Positions 8,394 to 17,010 of a DNA stretch of 64,000 nt are shown piece after piece. This DNA is from Saccharopolyspora flava. Its GTDB lineage: Bacteria > Actinomycetota > Actinomycetes > Mycobacteriales > Pseudonocardiaceae. Numbering within the stretch: position 1 is the first letter of the stretch; each line of letters starts with the position of its first letter. The position numbers were made by a program, and so were the translations under genes. Under the pieces are notes generated by a model that saw nothing but the letters and a program-made list of their open reading frames with translations, was not told the origin of the DNA and searched no databases. Location: assembly GCF_900116135.1 (NCBI RefSeq), contig NZ_FOZX01000009.1, positions 62,001-126,000 of the forward strand, written 5' to 3'.

Positions 8394-9935
8394 TCACAGC
8401 ACGGTGGACAGGTGCCACGGGACGAATTCCTCTTCGCCGTAGCCGAGTTCCTCGCTCTTGGTCTCCTCGCCGGAGGCCACGCGCAGGATGTGCTGGAAGA
8501 TCTGCTCGCCCATCTGCTCCACCGTCGCCTCGCCGTCGGCGATGACCCCGCAGTTGATGTCCATGTCGTCGGTCATCCGCTCGTAGAGCGGGGTGTTCGT
8601 GGCGAGCTTGATGCTCGGCGCCGGCTTGCAGCCGAACGCCGAGCCGCGCCCGGTGGTGAAGCACAGCAGCTGCGCGCCACCGGCGATCAGGCCCGTGGCG
8701 TTGACCGGGTCGTAGCCGGGCGTGTCCATGAACATCAGCCCGCGCTCGGTGATCGGCTCGGCGTACTGCAGCACGTCCACCAGGTTCGTGGTGCCGCCCT
8801 TGGCGGCCGCGCCCAGCGACTTCTCCAGGATCGTGGTGAGCCCGCCCGCCTTGTTGCCGGGTGAGGGGTTGTTGTTGATCGAGCTGCCGTCGGCCTGGAC
8901 GTGCTTCTCCCACCAGCCGATCCGGTCCACCAGCTTCTCGCCGACCTCGCGGCTGACCGCGCGCCGGGTCAGCAGGTGCTCGGCGCCGTAGATCTCGGTG
9001 GTCTCGCCGAACACCGCCGTGCCGCCGTGCCGGATCAGCAGGTCCGCCGCCGCGCCCAGCGCCGGGTTGGCGGTGATGCCCGAGTAGGCGTCCGAGCCGC
9101 CGCACTCCATCGCCAGGATCAGCTTGTCGGCCCCGACGGTCTGCCGCTCGTGGGCGTTGGCCAGCGGCAGCATCTCCTCGATGCGGCGGACGCCCTCGGC
9201 GACGGTCTTCTTGGTGCCGCCGAACTCCTGGATGGTCATCGCGTGCACCGGTGTGCCGTCGGGCAGCTTGAGGTCTTCGGTGAGCGAGCGGACCTGGTTG
9301 ACCTCGCAGCCCAGGCCCAGCACCAGCAGCCCGGCGATGTTGGGGTGCCCGGCGTAGCCCTGCAGGGCGCGGCGCAGCACCTCGAAGCCCTCGTTGCCGC
9401 GCCCGCTGTGCCCGCAGCCGAGGGTGTGGGTGAGCGGGCAGATGCCGTCGACGTTGGGGTAGTCGTCGAGGACGCCGGAGGCCTCGACCCGGCGGGCGAT
9501 CATCTTCGCGGCCGTCGCCGAGCAGTTCACCGAGGTCAGCACGGCGAGGTAGTTGCGGGTGCCGACCCGGCCGTCGGGTCGCACGAAGCCCTGGAAGGTC
9601 GCCCGCTGGTCCTCGGGCACGAACTCGGTGGGGGTGGCGTCGGCGCCGAAGGCGTGCTCGCGTTGGAACTCGTGGTAGTCGACGTTGTGGGTGTGCACGT
9701 GCTCGCCCGCGGCGATGTCGCGGGAGGCGAAGCCGATGATCTGCCCGTACTTGCGCACCGCGGCGCCCTCGGCGATGGCGTCGGTGGCGACCTTGTGCCC
9801 GCGCGGCACGGTGTTCGTGATCTCGAGTCCGGAGTAGGTGCCGGGCTCGATGTCCTGCCGCGCGATGAGGACGGAGTCCTCGGCGTGCAGGCGGAAACCC
9901 AGCTGGTCCAAGGTCGGCGACGACAACCCGATCAC
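8394..9935 (-). CDS. Altronate/galactarate dehydratase family protein (UxaA-type)
   Basis: A 513-residue sugar-acid dehydratase of the UxaA/GarD family, Fe2+-dependent lyases giving 2-keto-3-deoxy acids. The N-terminal SAF-like domain (about 1-90) contains DSVLIARQDIEPGT. The main domain contains FVRPDGRVGTRNYLAVLTSVNCSAT, CPLTHTLGCGHSGRGNEG, LAMECGGSDAYSG and FGCKPAPSIKLATNTPLYERM, all diagnostic. GTG 9935 (or TTG 9926, with GAGGGTGA upstream) fits the family N-terminus; an open frame continues to 10184 but its sequence is unlike any protein. It is divergent from an MFS gene at 10184, a plausible importer for the same acid. Confidence 0.88.
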   Translation of the reverse strand: MIGLSSPTLDQLGFRLHAEDSVLIARQDIEPGTYSGLEITNTVPRGHKVATDAIAEGAAVRKYGQIIGFASRDIAAGEHVHTHNVDYHEFQREHAFGADATPTEFVPEDQRATFQGFVRPDGRVGTRNYLAVLTSVNCSATAAKMIARRVEASGVLDDYPNVDGICPLTHTLGCGHSGRGNEGFEVLRRALQGYAGHPNIAGLLVLGLGCEVNQVRSLTEDLKLPDGTPVHAMTIQEFGGTKKTVAEGVRRIEEMLPLANAHERQTVGADKLILAMECGGSDAYSGITANPALGAAADLLIRHGGTAVFGETTEIYGAEHLLTRRAVSREVGEKLVDRIGWWEKHVQADGSSINNNPSPGNKAGGLTTILEKSLGAAAKGGTTNLVDVLQYAEPITERGLMFMDTPGYDPVNATGLIAGGAQLLCFTTGRGSAFGCKPAPSIKLATNTPLYERMTDDMDINCGVIADGEATVEQMGEQIFQHILRVASGEETKSEELGYGEEEFVPWHLSTVL

Positions 9936-10183
9936 CCTCGCTTCAGAAATGTGAATGCACTTCGTCGTGGCGAATCGGATGCTAGACGTGCGAACACCCG
10001 ATGTCACCGCCCGGCGAGCGGCCCCGCTGCCTCCAGTGTCGGCGCTCGAACGCGCCTCGGCACCCCTGCCGATCGGGCGGAATGGATGATCCGGACCTTG
10101 ACTTTCCGGGTGCGACTGCTGAGGCTGCACGGGATCAACCGCACAACTCGCGCACAACCGGTCTCGACCCGGAAGGCGGAGCA

Positions 10184-11506
10184 ATGGGGCTCTCGTGGGC
10201 GCGTGAACTGACGGAATACCCGACCGGATCGCGCCGCAGGCGCATCCTGATCATGGCCGTGCTGGCCAGCCTCATCGCCTCCTACGAGGCCCAGATCGCC
10301 CCGGTGCTGCCGCTGCTGCTGGACGACCTCGGCATCAGCCTGGTCACCTACGGCACCGTCTCGGCCGTCGCGCTGTGCGCGGGCGCGGTCGCCTCGATGA
10401 TCGGCGGCCGGCTCACCGACCGCTTCGGGCGCGTCCGCGTGCTCATCCCGCTGATGCTGCTGACCGCGCTGTGCTGCTTCGCGATGGCCGCGGTCCGCAC
10501 GACGGGACAGTTCCTGGCGGTCCGCGCGGTGCTCTCGGCGCTGGACGGCGTGGTGGTGGCCGCGACCGCGCCGCTGGTGCGTGACTTCTCGCCGCGCATG
10601 GGCCGCGCGCAGGCGTTCGGCTTCTGGACCTGGGGGCCGGTCGGTGCGAACTTCATGGCCGCCGCGATCGCCGGGATCACGCTGCCGCTGTTCGACAACG
10701 CCTGGCAGTCGCAGTTCCTCATCATGGGCGCCACGTCGCTGCTGATCTCGCTGGTCATCGCGTTCAACATCGCCGACCTGTCGCCGCAGCTGCGCGCCCG
10801 CGTGCAGCAGACCGAGCACCGCGCGCTCGGCGAGGCCGCGGCGGCCGAACCCGTCGGGATGCGAACCCTGTTCGCGCACAAGGTGATGTGGGCGCACGTC
10901 GTCGGCATCTCGGTGTGGCTCGTGCTGTACCTGACGCTGTCGCTGTTCGGGCAGAAGATGCTGGTCGACACCTTCGCGCTGAGCCTCTCGCAGGCCTCGG
11001 CGGTGATGGCGGTGTTCTGGGTGCTCAACATCGGCACCGTCGTGCTCGCCGGGCGCTGGTCCGACCGGGTGCAGCTGCGCAAGCCCTTCACCGCCGCCGG
11101 AACCGCGGTCGCCGCCGTGATGACCGGCTACCTGGTGGTGCTGGTCGGCCGCGGCTCGATCTCGCTGACCGAGCTGCTGATCACCGGAGCGCTCATCGGC
11201 GCCGGGATGGGCGCGGCCTACGCGCCCTGGATGGCCAACTACTCGGAGAACACCGAGGACGTCGACCCGCGGCTGCAAGGCGGTGCGTGGGGCGTGTTCT
11301 CGTTCCTGACCCGCGCGGTGGCGGTGCTCGTCGTGCTGCTGATGCCGCAGGTGGTGGCGGTCGCGGGCTGGAGCACCTGGCTGGTGGTGTCGCTGGGCTG
11401 CCTGCTGGTGTTCCTGCCGATCATGCTGCTGTTCCGCGGACCGTGGCGGCGCTCGCCGGCTGAGCCGCTCCTCCCGACGTCCCCTCGTGGAAGGAACTGG
11501 ATGTGA
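10184..11506 (+). CDS. MFS transporter (sugar-acid importer candidate)
   Basis: A 440-residue polytopic protein with 12 predicted hydrophobic helices. The MFS A-motif GRLTDRFGRVRV is found near residue 70. The start is ATG 10184, preceded by GGAAGGCGGAG. Its divergent partner is a UxaA-type dehydratase, so uptake of a hexuronate, galactarate or similar acid is inferred. The stop codon overlaps the GTG of the lipase gene (ATGTGA), implying co-translation. Specificity is not visible in the sequence. Confidence 0.85.
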   Translation: MGLSWARELTEYPTGSRRRRILIMAVLASLIASYEAQIAPVLPLLLDDLGISLVTYGTVSAVALCAGAVASMIGGRLTDRFGRVRVLIPLMLLTALCCFAMAAVRTTGQFLAVRAVLSALDGVVVAATAPLVRDFSPRMGRAQAFGFWTWGPVGANFMAAAIAGITLPLFDNAWQSQFLIMGATSLLISLVIAFNIADLSPQLRARVQQTEHRALGEAAAAEPVGMRTLFAHKVMWAHVVGISVWLVLYLTLSLFGQKMLVDTFALSLSQASAVMAVFWVLNIGTVVLAGRWSDRVQLRKPFTAAGTAVAAVMTGYLVVLVGRGSISLTELLITGALIGAGMGAAYAPWMANYSENTEDVDPRLQGGAWGVFSFLTRAVAVLVVLLMPQVVAVAGWSTWLVVSLGCLLVFLPIMLLFRGPWRRSPAEPLLPTSPRGRNWM

Positions 11507-12429
11507 CCGTTTTCCGGACGTGCGCACTGGTGGTCGCCGCTCTGCTGGTGCTCTCCGCGCCCGCAGGCGCGGACCCCGAGGAAGAACTGCCCGTCATCCA
11601 CTCCTCGGCCGCGGCGCTGGCGCACGCGGCGGCGCATCCCGACACCCCACCGGCGGGTGCCAACGACTGGTCCTGCCGTCCGAGCGCCGAGCACTCCAGG
11701 CCCGTCGTCCTCGTCCACGGGTCGATGGAGAACATGACGTTCAACTGGTTCTCGCTGTCGCCGCAGCTGGCCAACGCGGGCTATTGCGTGTTCGCCCTGA
11801 ACTACGGGCAGATGGACGGGATCCACCTCGGCGCACCGGGCGCCTCGCGCACCGGCGGGATCGGACCCATCCAGAACTCCGCGGCCGAGCTGAGCGCGTT
11901 CGTCGACGAGGTGCTGGCCGCCACCGGAGCGTCCGAAGTGGACGTCATCGGCCACTCGCAGGGCGGGACGATGCCCCGCTACTACATCAAGTACCTGGGC
12001 GGGGAGGGCAAGGTCGCGAACCTGATCGGGCTCTCGCCCGGCAACCACGGTTCGACGGCGCTGGGCCTGTCGAAGCTGCCCGGAGCCGCCGAGCTGCTCG
12101 GGCTCGGCCTCGGACCGGCGCTGGCGCAGCAGGTCGACGGGTCACCGTTCATCACCGACCTCAACGAGGGCGGCGAGACCGCGCCCGGGGTGCGGTACAC
12201 GGTGATCCAGACGCAGTGGGACGAGATCGCCACGCCCTACACGACCGCGTTCCTCAACGGACCCGGCGTGACCAACATCCTGATGCAGGCGCAGTGCCCG
12301 CTGGTCGGCTCGGACCACCTGAGCATCGCCTTCGACTCGATCGCCGCCCACCACGTCCTCAACGCCCTGGACCCGGACCACGCCACCCCGGCACCGTGCT
12401 ACCCGACACCACCGTTCCACGGCGGATGA
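11503..12429 (+). CDS. Secreted lipase/esterase (alpha/beta hydrolase, class 2 lipase-like)
   Basis: A 308-residue exported serine hydrolase. Residues 1-23 are a Sec signal peptide (TCALVVAALLVLSAPAGA). The mature part has VVLVHGSMENMTFNW, the nucleophile elbow GHSQGG with S152, and a late GSDHLSI supplying the catalytic histidine near 282. Cysteines are paired as in Streptomyces-type class 2 lipases. GTG 11503 overlaps the previous gene; GGAAGG lies upstream. It is the last gene before a block of palindromic repeats. Confidence 0.9.
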   Translation: MTVFRTCALVVAALLVLSAPAGADPEEELPVIHSSAAALAHAAAHPDTPPAGANDWSCRPSAEHSRPVVLVHGSMENMTFNWFSLSPQLANAGYCVFALNYGQMDGIHLGAPGASRTGGIGPIQNSAAELSAFVDEVLAATGASEVDVIGHSQGGTMPRYYIKYLGGEGKVANLIGLSPGNHGSTALGLSKLPGAAELLGLGLGPALAQQVDGSPFITDLNEGGETAPGVRYTVIQTQWDEIATPYTTAFLNGPGVTNILMQAQCPLVGSDHLSIAFDSIAAHHVLNALDPDHATPAPCYPTPPFHGG

Positions 12430-12455
12430 CCCCGTGACGACCCGATGACGGCGCA

Positions 12456-12697
12456 GTTCTCATGAAAACCTCCCCACCCCGAACCCCCACCGGGGTAAGG
12501 GAAGTTTTCATGAAAACTTCCCCACCACGAACAAAGGCCGAGGTCAGGGGCATGTCCCCACCTCGGGTTGTCGACGGGGTGGGGGAGGTTTTCATGAAAA
12601 CTTCCCCGTCGCGGGCAGAGACCGAGGTCAGGGGTGTGTCTCTGCCTCGGGTTGTCGACGGGGTGGGGGAGGTTTTCATGAAAACTTCCCCCACCCC
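12456..12697. repeat. Family 1 palindromic repeat array, four copies, 84-bp period
   Basis: Four copies of the 14-bp core (GTTCTCATGAAAAC at 12456-12469; GTTTTCATGAAAAC at 12504-12517, 12588-12601 and 12672-12685) fill most of the 300-bp gap between convergent lipase and GMC genes. The last three cores are exactly 84 bp apart, because the intervening sequence (with CCTCGGGTTGTCGACGG) is also repeated. The last copy extends to a 38-bp dyad (12660-12697) with one G-T position. The arms are GC-rich (GGGGTGGGGGAGG...TTCCCCCACCCC). Read in frame, the array gives a 28-residue repeat containing EVFMKTSP, but there is no sign that it is a gene. Confidence 0.85.
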
Positions 12698-12729
12698 ACC
12701 GAACTCCTCAAAAAGGGGAGGTCACGACG

Positions 12730-14337
12730 TCAGATCAGGGACGCGCACATCTCGCCGATCATGTACGAGGGCGCGTTGGTGTTGCCTCCGGTGATGCTGG
12801 GCATGATCGAGGCGTCGGCGACCCAGAGCCCGTCCACCCCGCGCACCCGCAGCTGCGGGTCGACCACCGCGCGCTCATCCACGCCCATCCGGCAGGTGCC
12901 CACCGGGTGGTAGACCGAGTGGATGCGGGTCGGCAGCTCGCGGCGCAGCGCGGTCTCGTCGAAGTACTTCGGGCCGGGGCTGAGCTCCTCGGTGACGTCG
13001 GCGGCGATGGTCTTGTTCGCCATGATCTCCCGGATCATGCCCATCGCCTCGATGAGGAACTCGGTGTCGGCGGGATCGCTGAGGTAACCCGGGTCGATGA
13101 CCGGCGAGGCCGTCGGATCGGTCGAGGCCAGCCGGACCTCGCCGCGGCTCTGCGGGTAGATCAGCGTCGGGAAGATCGTCAGCGCCGGGCGCGTGTCGGT
13201 CCGGTAGAGCCGGTCCTCGTCCTGGTTCGGCGTCGGGTAGCTCCACGGGATCGTGTGGATCTGCATGTCCGGCACGTCGCCCTGAGCCCGTGAGGTCTTG
13301 ACGAACCCGACGGTCTCGAACAGCGTTCTGCCCAGCCACGATTCACCGCGCTTGCCCAGCGCCTCCTTGAGCATCCCGGAGGCCATGTAGGTCGCGGTGG
13401 AGCGGTGGAGCGCCTTCTTCGTCACGAACGTCATCGGCACGAACAGGTGGTCGTGCAGGTTCTGGCCCACCGGCAGATCGGCCTTGACCTCGACGCCCAT
13501 CTCCTTGAGGTGACCGGCCGGGCCGACACCGGAGAGCATGAGGATCTGCGGGGAGCCGACCACACCGGCCGAGACGACCACGCCGTTGCCCGCGCGCAGC
13601 GTCTCCCGGCGCCCGCTCTTGGTGTCGATGACCTCCACGCCGGTGGCCTTGCCGTTCTCGATGATCACGCGCGCGACGTGCACGTGGGTGCGCACCCGCA
13701 GCGACGGCAGCTCGCGGTTGGTCAGGTACCCGCGCGAGGAGCTGTAGCGGCGTCCCTTGCTGGCGCTCTGCTGGAAGATGCTCACGCCTTCCTGCGACTC
13801 GCCGTTGTAGTCGTCGATGCGCGGCACGCCGAGGGTTTCCTGCGCGGCGGCCATGAACTGCTCGCCGGCGGGGGTGATGTTCTTCTGCCGCGTGACCTCG
13901 ATCGGCCCGCCCTCGCCGCGGACGTCGCTGGCGCCTTCCTCCCAGTTCTCCAGGCGCTTGAAGGCGGGTAAGACGTCCTGGTAGCTCCAGCCCTCGCAGC
14001 CCTCGGCGGCCCAGGAGTCGTAGTTGGCCTTGTTGCCGCGCACGAACAGCATGCCGTTGACCGAGCTCGACCCGCCGAGGACCTTGCCCCGGGTCATCGG
14101 GATCTCGCGCTCGTGGGCGTGCTTCTGCGGAGTCGAGTACTGCTTCCAGGTGACCTGCTTCTTCAGCTGCGGCACGACGTGCAGCACCGAGATCATCCCG
14201 GGCACGGTGACGGTGGGGAGGTCGTCCTTGCGCCCGGCCTCCAGCAGGAGGACGCTCGCTCCCCGCTCGGCCAGCCTGCTGGCCACGACGGATCCGGCGC
14301 TGCCCGCGCCCACGACGATGTAATCGGCATCGCTCAT
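12730..14337 (-). CDS. GMC-family FAD oxidoreductase (choline/alcohol dehydrogenase-like)
   Basis: A 535-residue glucose-methanol-choline oxidoreductase that oxidises a primary or secondary alcohol using FAD. The N-terminal YIVVGAGSAGSVVASRLAE and LLLEAG bind ADP; the GMC signature GKVLGGSSSVNGMLFVRG lies near residue 80; the C-terminal HPVGTCRMG and GGNTNAPSYMIGE carry the catalytic His and Asn/His pair. ATG 14337 is chosen because GGAGAAG lies 9 bases upstream; a TTG nine bases earlier would overlap that site. The acetoacetate-decarboxylase-like gene follows upstream on the same strand 49 bp away and may share the transcript. Confidence 0.92.
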   Translation of the reverse strand: MSDADYIVVGAGSAGSVVASRLAERGASVLLLEAGRKDDLPTVTVPGMISVLHVVPQLKKQVTWKQYSTPQKHAHEREIPMTRGKVLGGSSSVNGMLFVRGNKANYDSWAAEGCEGWSYQDVLPAFKRLENWEEGASDVRGEGGPIEVTRQKNITPAGEQFMAAAQETLGVPRIDDYNGESQEGVSIFQQSASKGRRYSSSRGYLTNRELPSLRVRTHVHVARVIIENGKATGVEVIDTKSGRRETLRAGNGVVVSAGVVGSPQILMLSGVGPAGHLKEMGVEVKADLPVGQNLHDHLFVPMTFVTKKALHRSTATYMASGMLKEALGKRGESWLGRTLFETVGFVKTSRAQGDVPDMQIHTIPWSYPTPNQDEDRLYRTDTRPALTIFPTLIYPQSRGEVRLASTDPTASPVIDPGYLSDPADTEFLIEAMGMIREIMANKTIAADVTEELSPGPKYFDETALRRELPTRIHSVYHPVGTCRMGVDERAVVDPQLRVRGVDGLWVADASIMPSITGGNTNAPSYMIGEMCASLI

Positions 14338-14386
14338 TGTGCTCAACTTCTCCAGTGGTCGCCGTTGACTGCTCCGGTGCGCGTGA

Positions 14387-15109
14387 TCACGACCGGCTGG
14401 AAACTGGTGCTGCGTCGTCGAACCGCATCGTCAACTCGCCGATGTGGTTGGTGAACAGTGCTTTTCGGGGGAGTCCGAGTCGTCGCAGATCGTCGCTGAT
14501 CGGGTGGTCGCCGAGCTCGATCCGCGCTCCGCCGGGGCGCATCCGGGTGCCGCCGGCGCGCATCGTCCACGGGGTTCGCCGCAGGACGCCGTCGCGGTGG
14601 GTGTAGGCGTCGAGGGTCATCGCGCCCATCCCCGAGGGCGCCGGGACACCGCGCGCGAACTCCATCGCGACGACCGCCCGGTCGTTCAACCGCACCTCGC
14701 AGCGGGTGTGCGTGCCGCGGGTGGTGACGTCGATGGCGGCGATCTCCTTGGGGAAGCCCCAGATGGTCTGGCCGGCCTCGCAGGTGAACAGCTCGTCGAC
14801 CGGCAGCCAGTGGATGAACACCCCGGTCGAACCGCGCACGCCCGGCTGCCTGCACATCAGCGCCACCAGGAACTCGTGGTAAACGCCCAGGTCGCCGTCG
14901 AGGTAGTGCATGAACCCCAGCGTCGCGGGAACCCGTCCCGGCAGCGGTGTCACGGGTTCGAGCCCGGCGGCGGCCAGCGTCTCGCGCGCGGGCCCGGCGG
15001 GCAGCAGGAACTGCGCGGTGATGCCGGTCGCAGCTCGCACCTGGACCGGCATCCGCACCTGCTCACCGCGCACCACGTGCACTGACTCCGGGAGGGCATT
15101 CTCGTGCAC
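14387..15109 (-). CDS. Acetoacetate decarboxylase family protein
   Basis: A 240-residue member of the acetoacetate decarboxylase (ADC) superfamily. IWGFPKEIAAID matches the family's YGYPKK-type segment and supplies the Schiff-base lysine. YLDGDLGVYHEFLVALM near residue 70 matches the family's conserved YxGP/YxE region. Members range from true decarboxylases to aldol/dehydratase enzymes, so the reaction is open. GTG 15109 starts the frame. It probably forms an operon with the GMC oxidoreductase, suggesting an alcohol-to-ketone or small-molecule degradation pathway. Confidence 0.75.
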   Translation of the reverse strand: MHENALPESVHVVRGEQVRMPVQVRAATGITAQFLLPAGPARETLAAAGLEPVTPLPGRVPATLGFMHYLDGDLGVYHEFLVALMCRQPGVRGSTGVFIHWLPVDELFTCEAGQTIWGFPKEIAAIDVTTRGTHTRCEVRLNDRAVVAMEFARGVPAPSGMGAMTLDAYTHRDGVLRRTPWTMRAGGTRMRPGGARIELGDHPISDDLRRLGLPRKALFTNHIGELTMRFDDAAPVSSRS

Positions 15110-15247
15110 GCCGACCAGCCCTTTCCCTGCACGCGGTACGACTCCGGACCACCATCACCGAGGCGACAGTCATACAGATAATGGTTTTGTGTATGTCCAG
15201 AGTCAAGAGCCCGACCACGTGGAACCGTCGTCACCAGAGCGATCCGG

Positions 15248-15688
15248 TCAGTACCAGCGAGCGGGCTGCCATCGGACGCACTCGGGTCGTACGCCGGTCC
15301 GGCAGAACTCGCTCATGGCTTGTCGGACGAGGGCGATCGGGAGTGCGGCCGAGGTGGGGAAGGCGGTGGGGGTTCCTGGATCGAACCAGATGTTCGGGGT
15401 GTGGACCGGGGGCTTCGAGTTCCAGGAGTCCCAGGTGCCGTGTGTGTCATCGGTCTTGACCTCGTTGACGAAGTTGAGCGCGCCCCAGCCGGTTTCGACG
15501 CTCACTCGTAGCTGCCGGATCGGCCGCACATCGGAGTCGTCGGCGAACGGCCGGTCGCTCGCGTACAGCAGGGAAGCCCAGTCCGAGGTCGTCGTGATGA
15601 TGTCGTCCAGCAGCCTCTCGACCTCCGCTCCGGTTCGGGCGTAGCGGTAGTCGTTGTGCACGATGGCGGTGATCACGGTTGGGGTCAT
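15248..15688 (-). CDS. Imm1-type immunity protein (orphan)
   Basis: A 146-residue protein resembling the Imm1 family, which neutralises nucleic-acid deaminase toxins of polymorphic toxin systems. The recognisable pattern is TAIVHNDYRYARTGAEVERLL, followed by LLYASDRPF, a beta-rich GWGALNF segment and a terminal helix. Its ATG (15688) overlaps the stop of the upstream small gene by 4 bases. No toxin gene lies within reach, so it is an orphan immunity gene or part of a different regulatory module together with the divergent XRE-DUF397 pair. Family call is from memory of the pattern, not a search. Confidence 0.65.
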   Translation of the reverse strand: MTPTVITAIVHNDYRYARTGAEVERLLDDIITTTSDWASLLYASDRPFADDSDVRPIRQLRVSVETGWGALNFVNEVKTDDTHGTWDSWNSKPPVHTPNIWFDPGTPTAFPTSAALPIALVRQAMSEFCRTGVRPECVRWQPARWY

Positions 15689-15912
15689 GGGAGTTCGGCC
15701 TTGAGGGTCGCGTGGCAGGTCGGGCAGGTGGGGTAGTAGATCCAGTCCATTTCGGACGGTTCTGCCATTGGGGTTTCCTCGCTGCAGACCGCTGTTTCGG
15801 TGGAGGTTCCCAGCCAGCGCGGGCCGCGGAAGGCGTGGCGGGTGCCGCCGTTTCCGTCGGCGTGCGGGATCGGGAGCCAGTAATGACGTGCGACTCGTGC
15901 TTCGGAAGACAC
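15685..15912 (-). CDS. Small protein with C-terminal CxxC motif
   Basis: A 75-residue protein ending in YYPTCPTCHATLKAELP, a single CPTC motif plus His that could hold a metal with an extra ligand or mediate dimerisation. GTG 15912 has GAAGGGA at a good distance. The coding end overlaps the Imm1-type gene by 4 bases, so the two are translated together. It is divergent from the XRE regulator at 16124. Function unknown. Confidence 0.65.
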   Translation of the reverse strand: MSSEARVARHYWLPIPHADGNGGTRHAFRGPRWLGTSTETAVCSEETPMAEPSEMDWIYYPTCPTCHATLKAELP

Positions 15913-16022
15913 GACGTTGTCCCTTCTCGGCGATGTGAGGGGCTCGGCCGGCAGCGTCGAGTCGGGGAGGAGGGCGCTGCCGACCGAGTTGCCTGGAACA
16001 TCGGCAGCAGGGGTCGTGAATG

Positions 16023-16084
16023 TAGGACTCCTAGTATTGTTTCGCTCTAAAGGGGGATCTTCTCGAAGGTGTTATCGATCGATA
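16023..16084. promoter_or_regulatory. Dyads in the XRE/Imm1 divergent promoter
   Basis: The 211-bp gap between the divergent small gene (15912) and the XRE gene (16124) contains TAGGACTCCTA (16023-16033, perfect dyad with one central base) and the perfect 12-bp palindrome TATCGATCGATA (16073-16084). The latter lies 39 bp before the XRE start. XRE regulators commonly bind such sites, so both are candidate operators. Confidence 0.4.
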
Positions 16085-16123
16085 CTGATCGCGAACCGTT
16101 CAGATCCCGGAGGCACCTTCCTG

Positions 16124-16987
16124 ATGGCCACGACCCCGACCGTCCGCCGACTGCTGCTGTCCAACGAGCTCAAGCGCTTGCGGGAGCAAGCCGGGGTCGA
16201 CGCTGACAAGGCCGCACAGCACCTGGGATGCCGAACGACGAAGATCAGCCGGATCGAGCTCGCGCAGAGCAGCATCCAGGCTGGCGACGTCAAGCTCCTC
16301 ACCGAGCTCTACGGCGCCGACGCCGACCACGCGGAAGTGCTCCTCGACCTCGCTCGCGGCCAGAACCAGCGGGGCAGGTGGACGGGATACCGCGCTCTGT
16401 ATCCGGATTGGTTCCGGCTTTTCGTGGACCTCGAACGTGATGCCGCAGTCCTCAAGTCGGTCGAGGTGGAAGTCGTCCCAGGTCTTCTCCAAACGGAGAA
16501 CTACATCCAGGCGTTGTTCGAGAACGGCCACACCGGTGGGACGGACGAGTACCTGGAGAACTCCGTGATGGCGAGGAAGGAGCGGCAGACCATCTTCACG
16601 CGCCGTGAAATGCCGCAGCTCTCGTTCATACTGTCGGAATCCTGCCTTCGGAGAGCGATCGGCGGACCTGGGGTGATGCGTGAGCAGCTGCTTCACCTCG
16701 TCGAGGTCGGGCGTCGTCGCAACGTGCAGATCCAGGTGTTGCCGTTCAACGCTCGTACCTACGCGGGGCAGGCTGCTTACCGCTTCACGCTTCTCAACAT
16801 CCCGGCTTCTGGTGTGAGCACACCGCTTGACTTCGTCTACGTCGAGTCGCACGACGATGCCCGATATCTCGATGCCCATGATGCCGTTGCCTCGTACGGC
16901 GCGTTGTGGGATCGACTTCAGGCTGCTGCCCTCGGTCCCGTGGAATCACGTGAATTCCTCGCTGAGGTGGCAGAACAGGTGAATTGA
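16124..16987 (+). CDS. XRE-family regulator with DUF5753 domain
   Basis: A 287-residue protein with an N-terminal helix-turn-helix (about 10-65: LSNELKRLREQAGVDADKAAQHLGCRTTKISRIE). The DUF5753 domain runs from about 90 to 280 (WFRLFVDLERDAAVLKSVEVEVVPGLLQTENYIQAL, QIQVLPFNARTYAG, FVYVES). This type is abundant in actinomycetes, almost always followed by a DUF397 gene, and some pairs behave like antitoxin-toxin or developmental regulators. ATG 16124 is set by GGAGG 9 bases upstream; the open frame back to 15917 lacks coding character. The DUF397 gene follows by 23 bp. Confidence 0.92.
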   Translation: MATTPTVRRLLLSNELKRLREQAGVDADKAAQHLGCRTTKISRIELAQSSIQAGDVKLLTELYGADADHAEVLLDLARGQNQRGRWTGYRALYPDWFRLFVDLERDAAVLKSVEVEVVPGLLQTENYIQALFENGHTGGTDEYLENSVMARKERQTIFTRREMPQLSFILSESCLRRAIGGPGVMREQLLHLVEVGRRRNVQIQVLPFNARTYAGQAAYRFTLLNIPASGVSTPLDFVYVESHDDARYLDAHDAVASYGALWDRLQAAALGPVESREFLAEVAEQVN

Positions 16988-17010
16988 CGAGTCCGGAAGG
17001 GATAACTCGG

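Noticed and set aside
9936-10184. Long N-terminal extension of the altronate dehydratase
   Set aside because: The added 83 residues have no resemblance to the family, and homology begins at the GTG/TTG near 9935-9926 with a plausible ribosome-binding site.
12462-12794. A repeat-containing small protein (EVFMKTSP repeats) from the 12.5 kb array
   Set aside because: The frame is open only because the 84-bp unit is a multiple of three; it is equally open on the other strand, and the same palindromes at other loci do not share a frame beyond the core.
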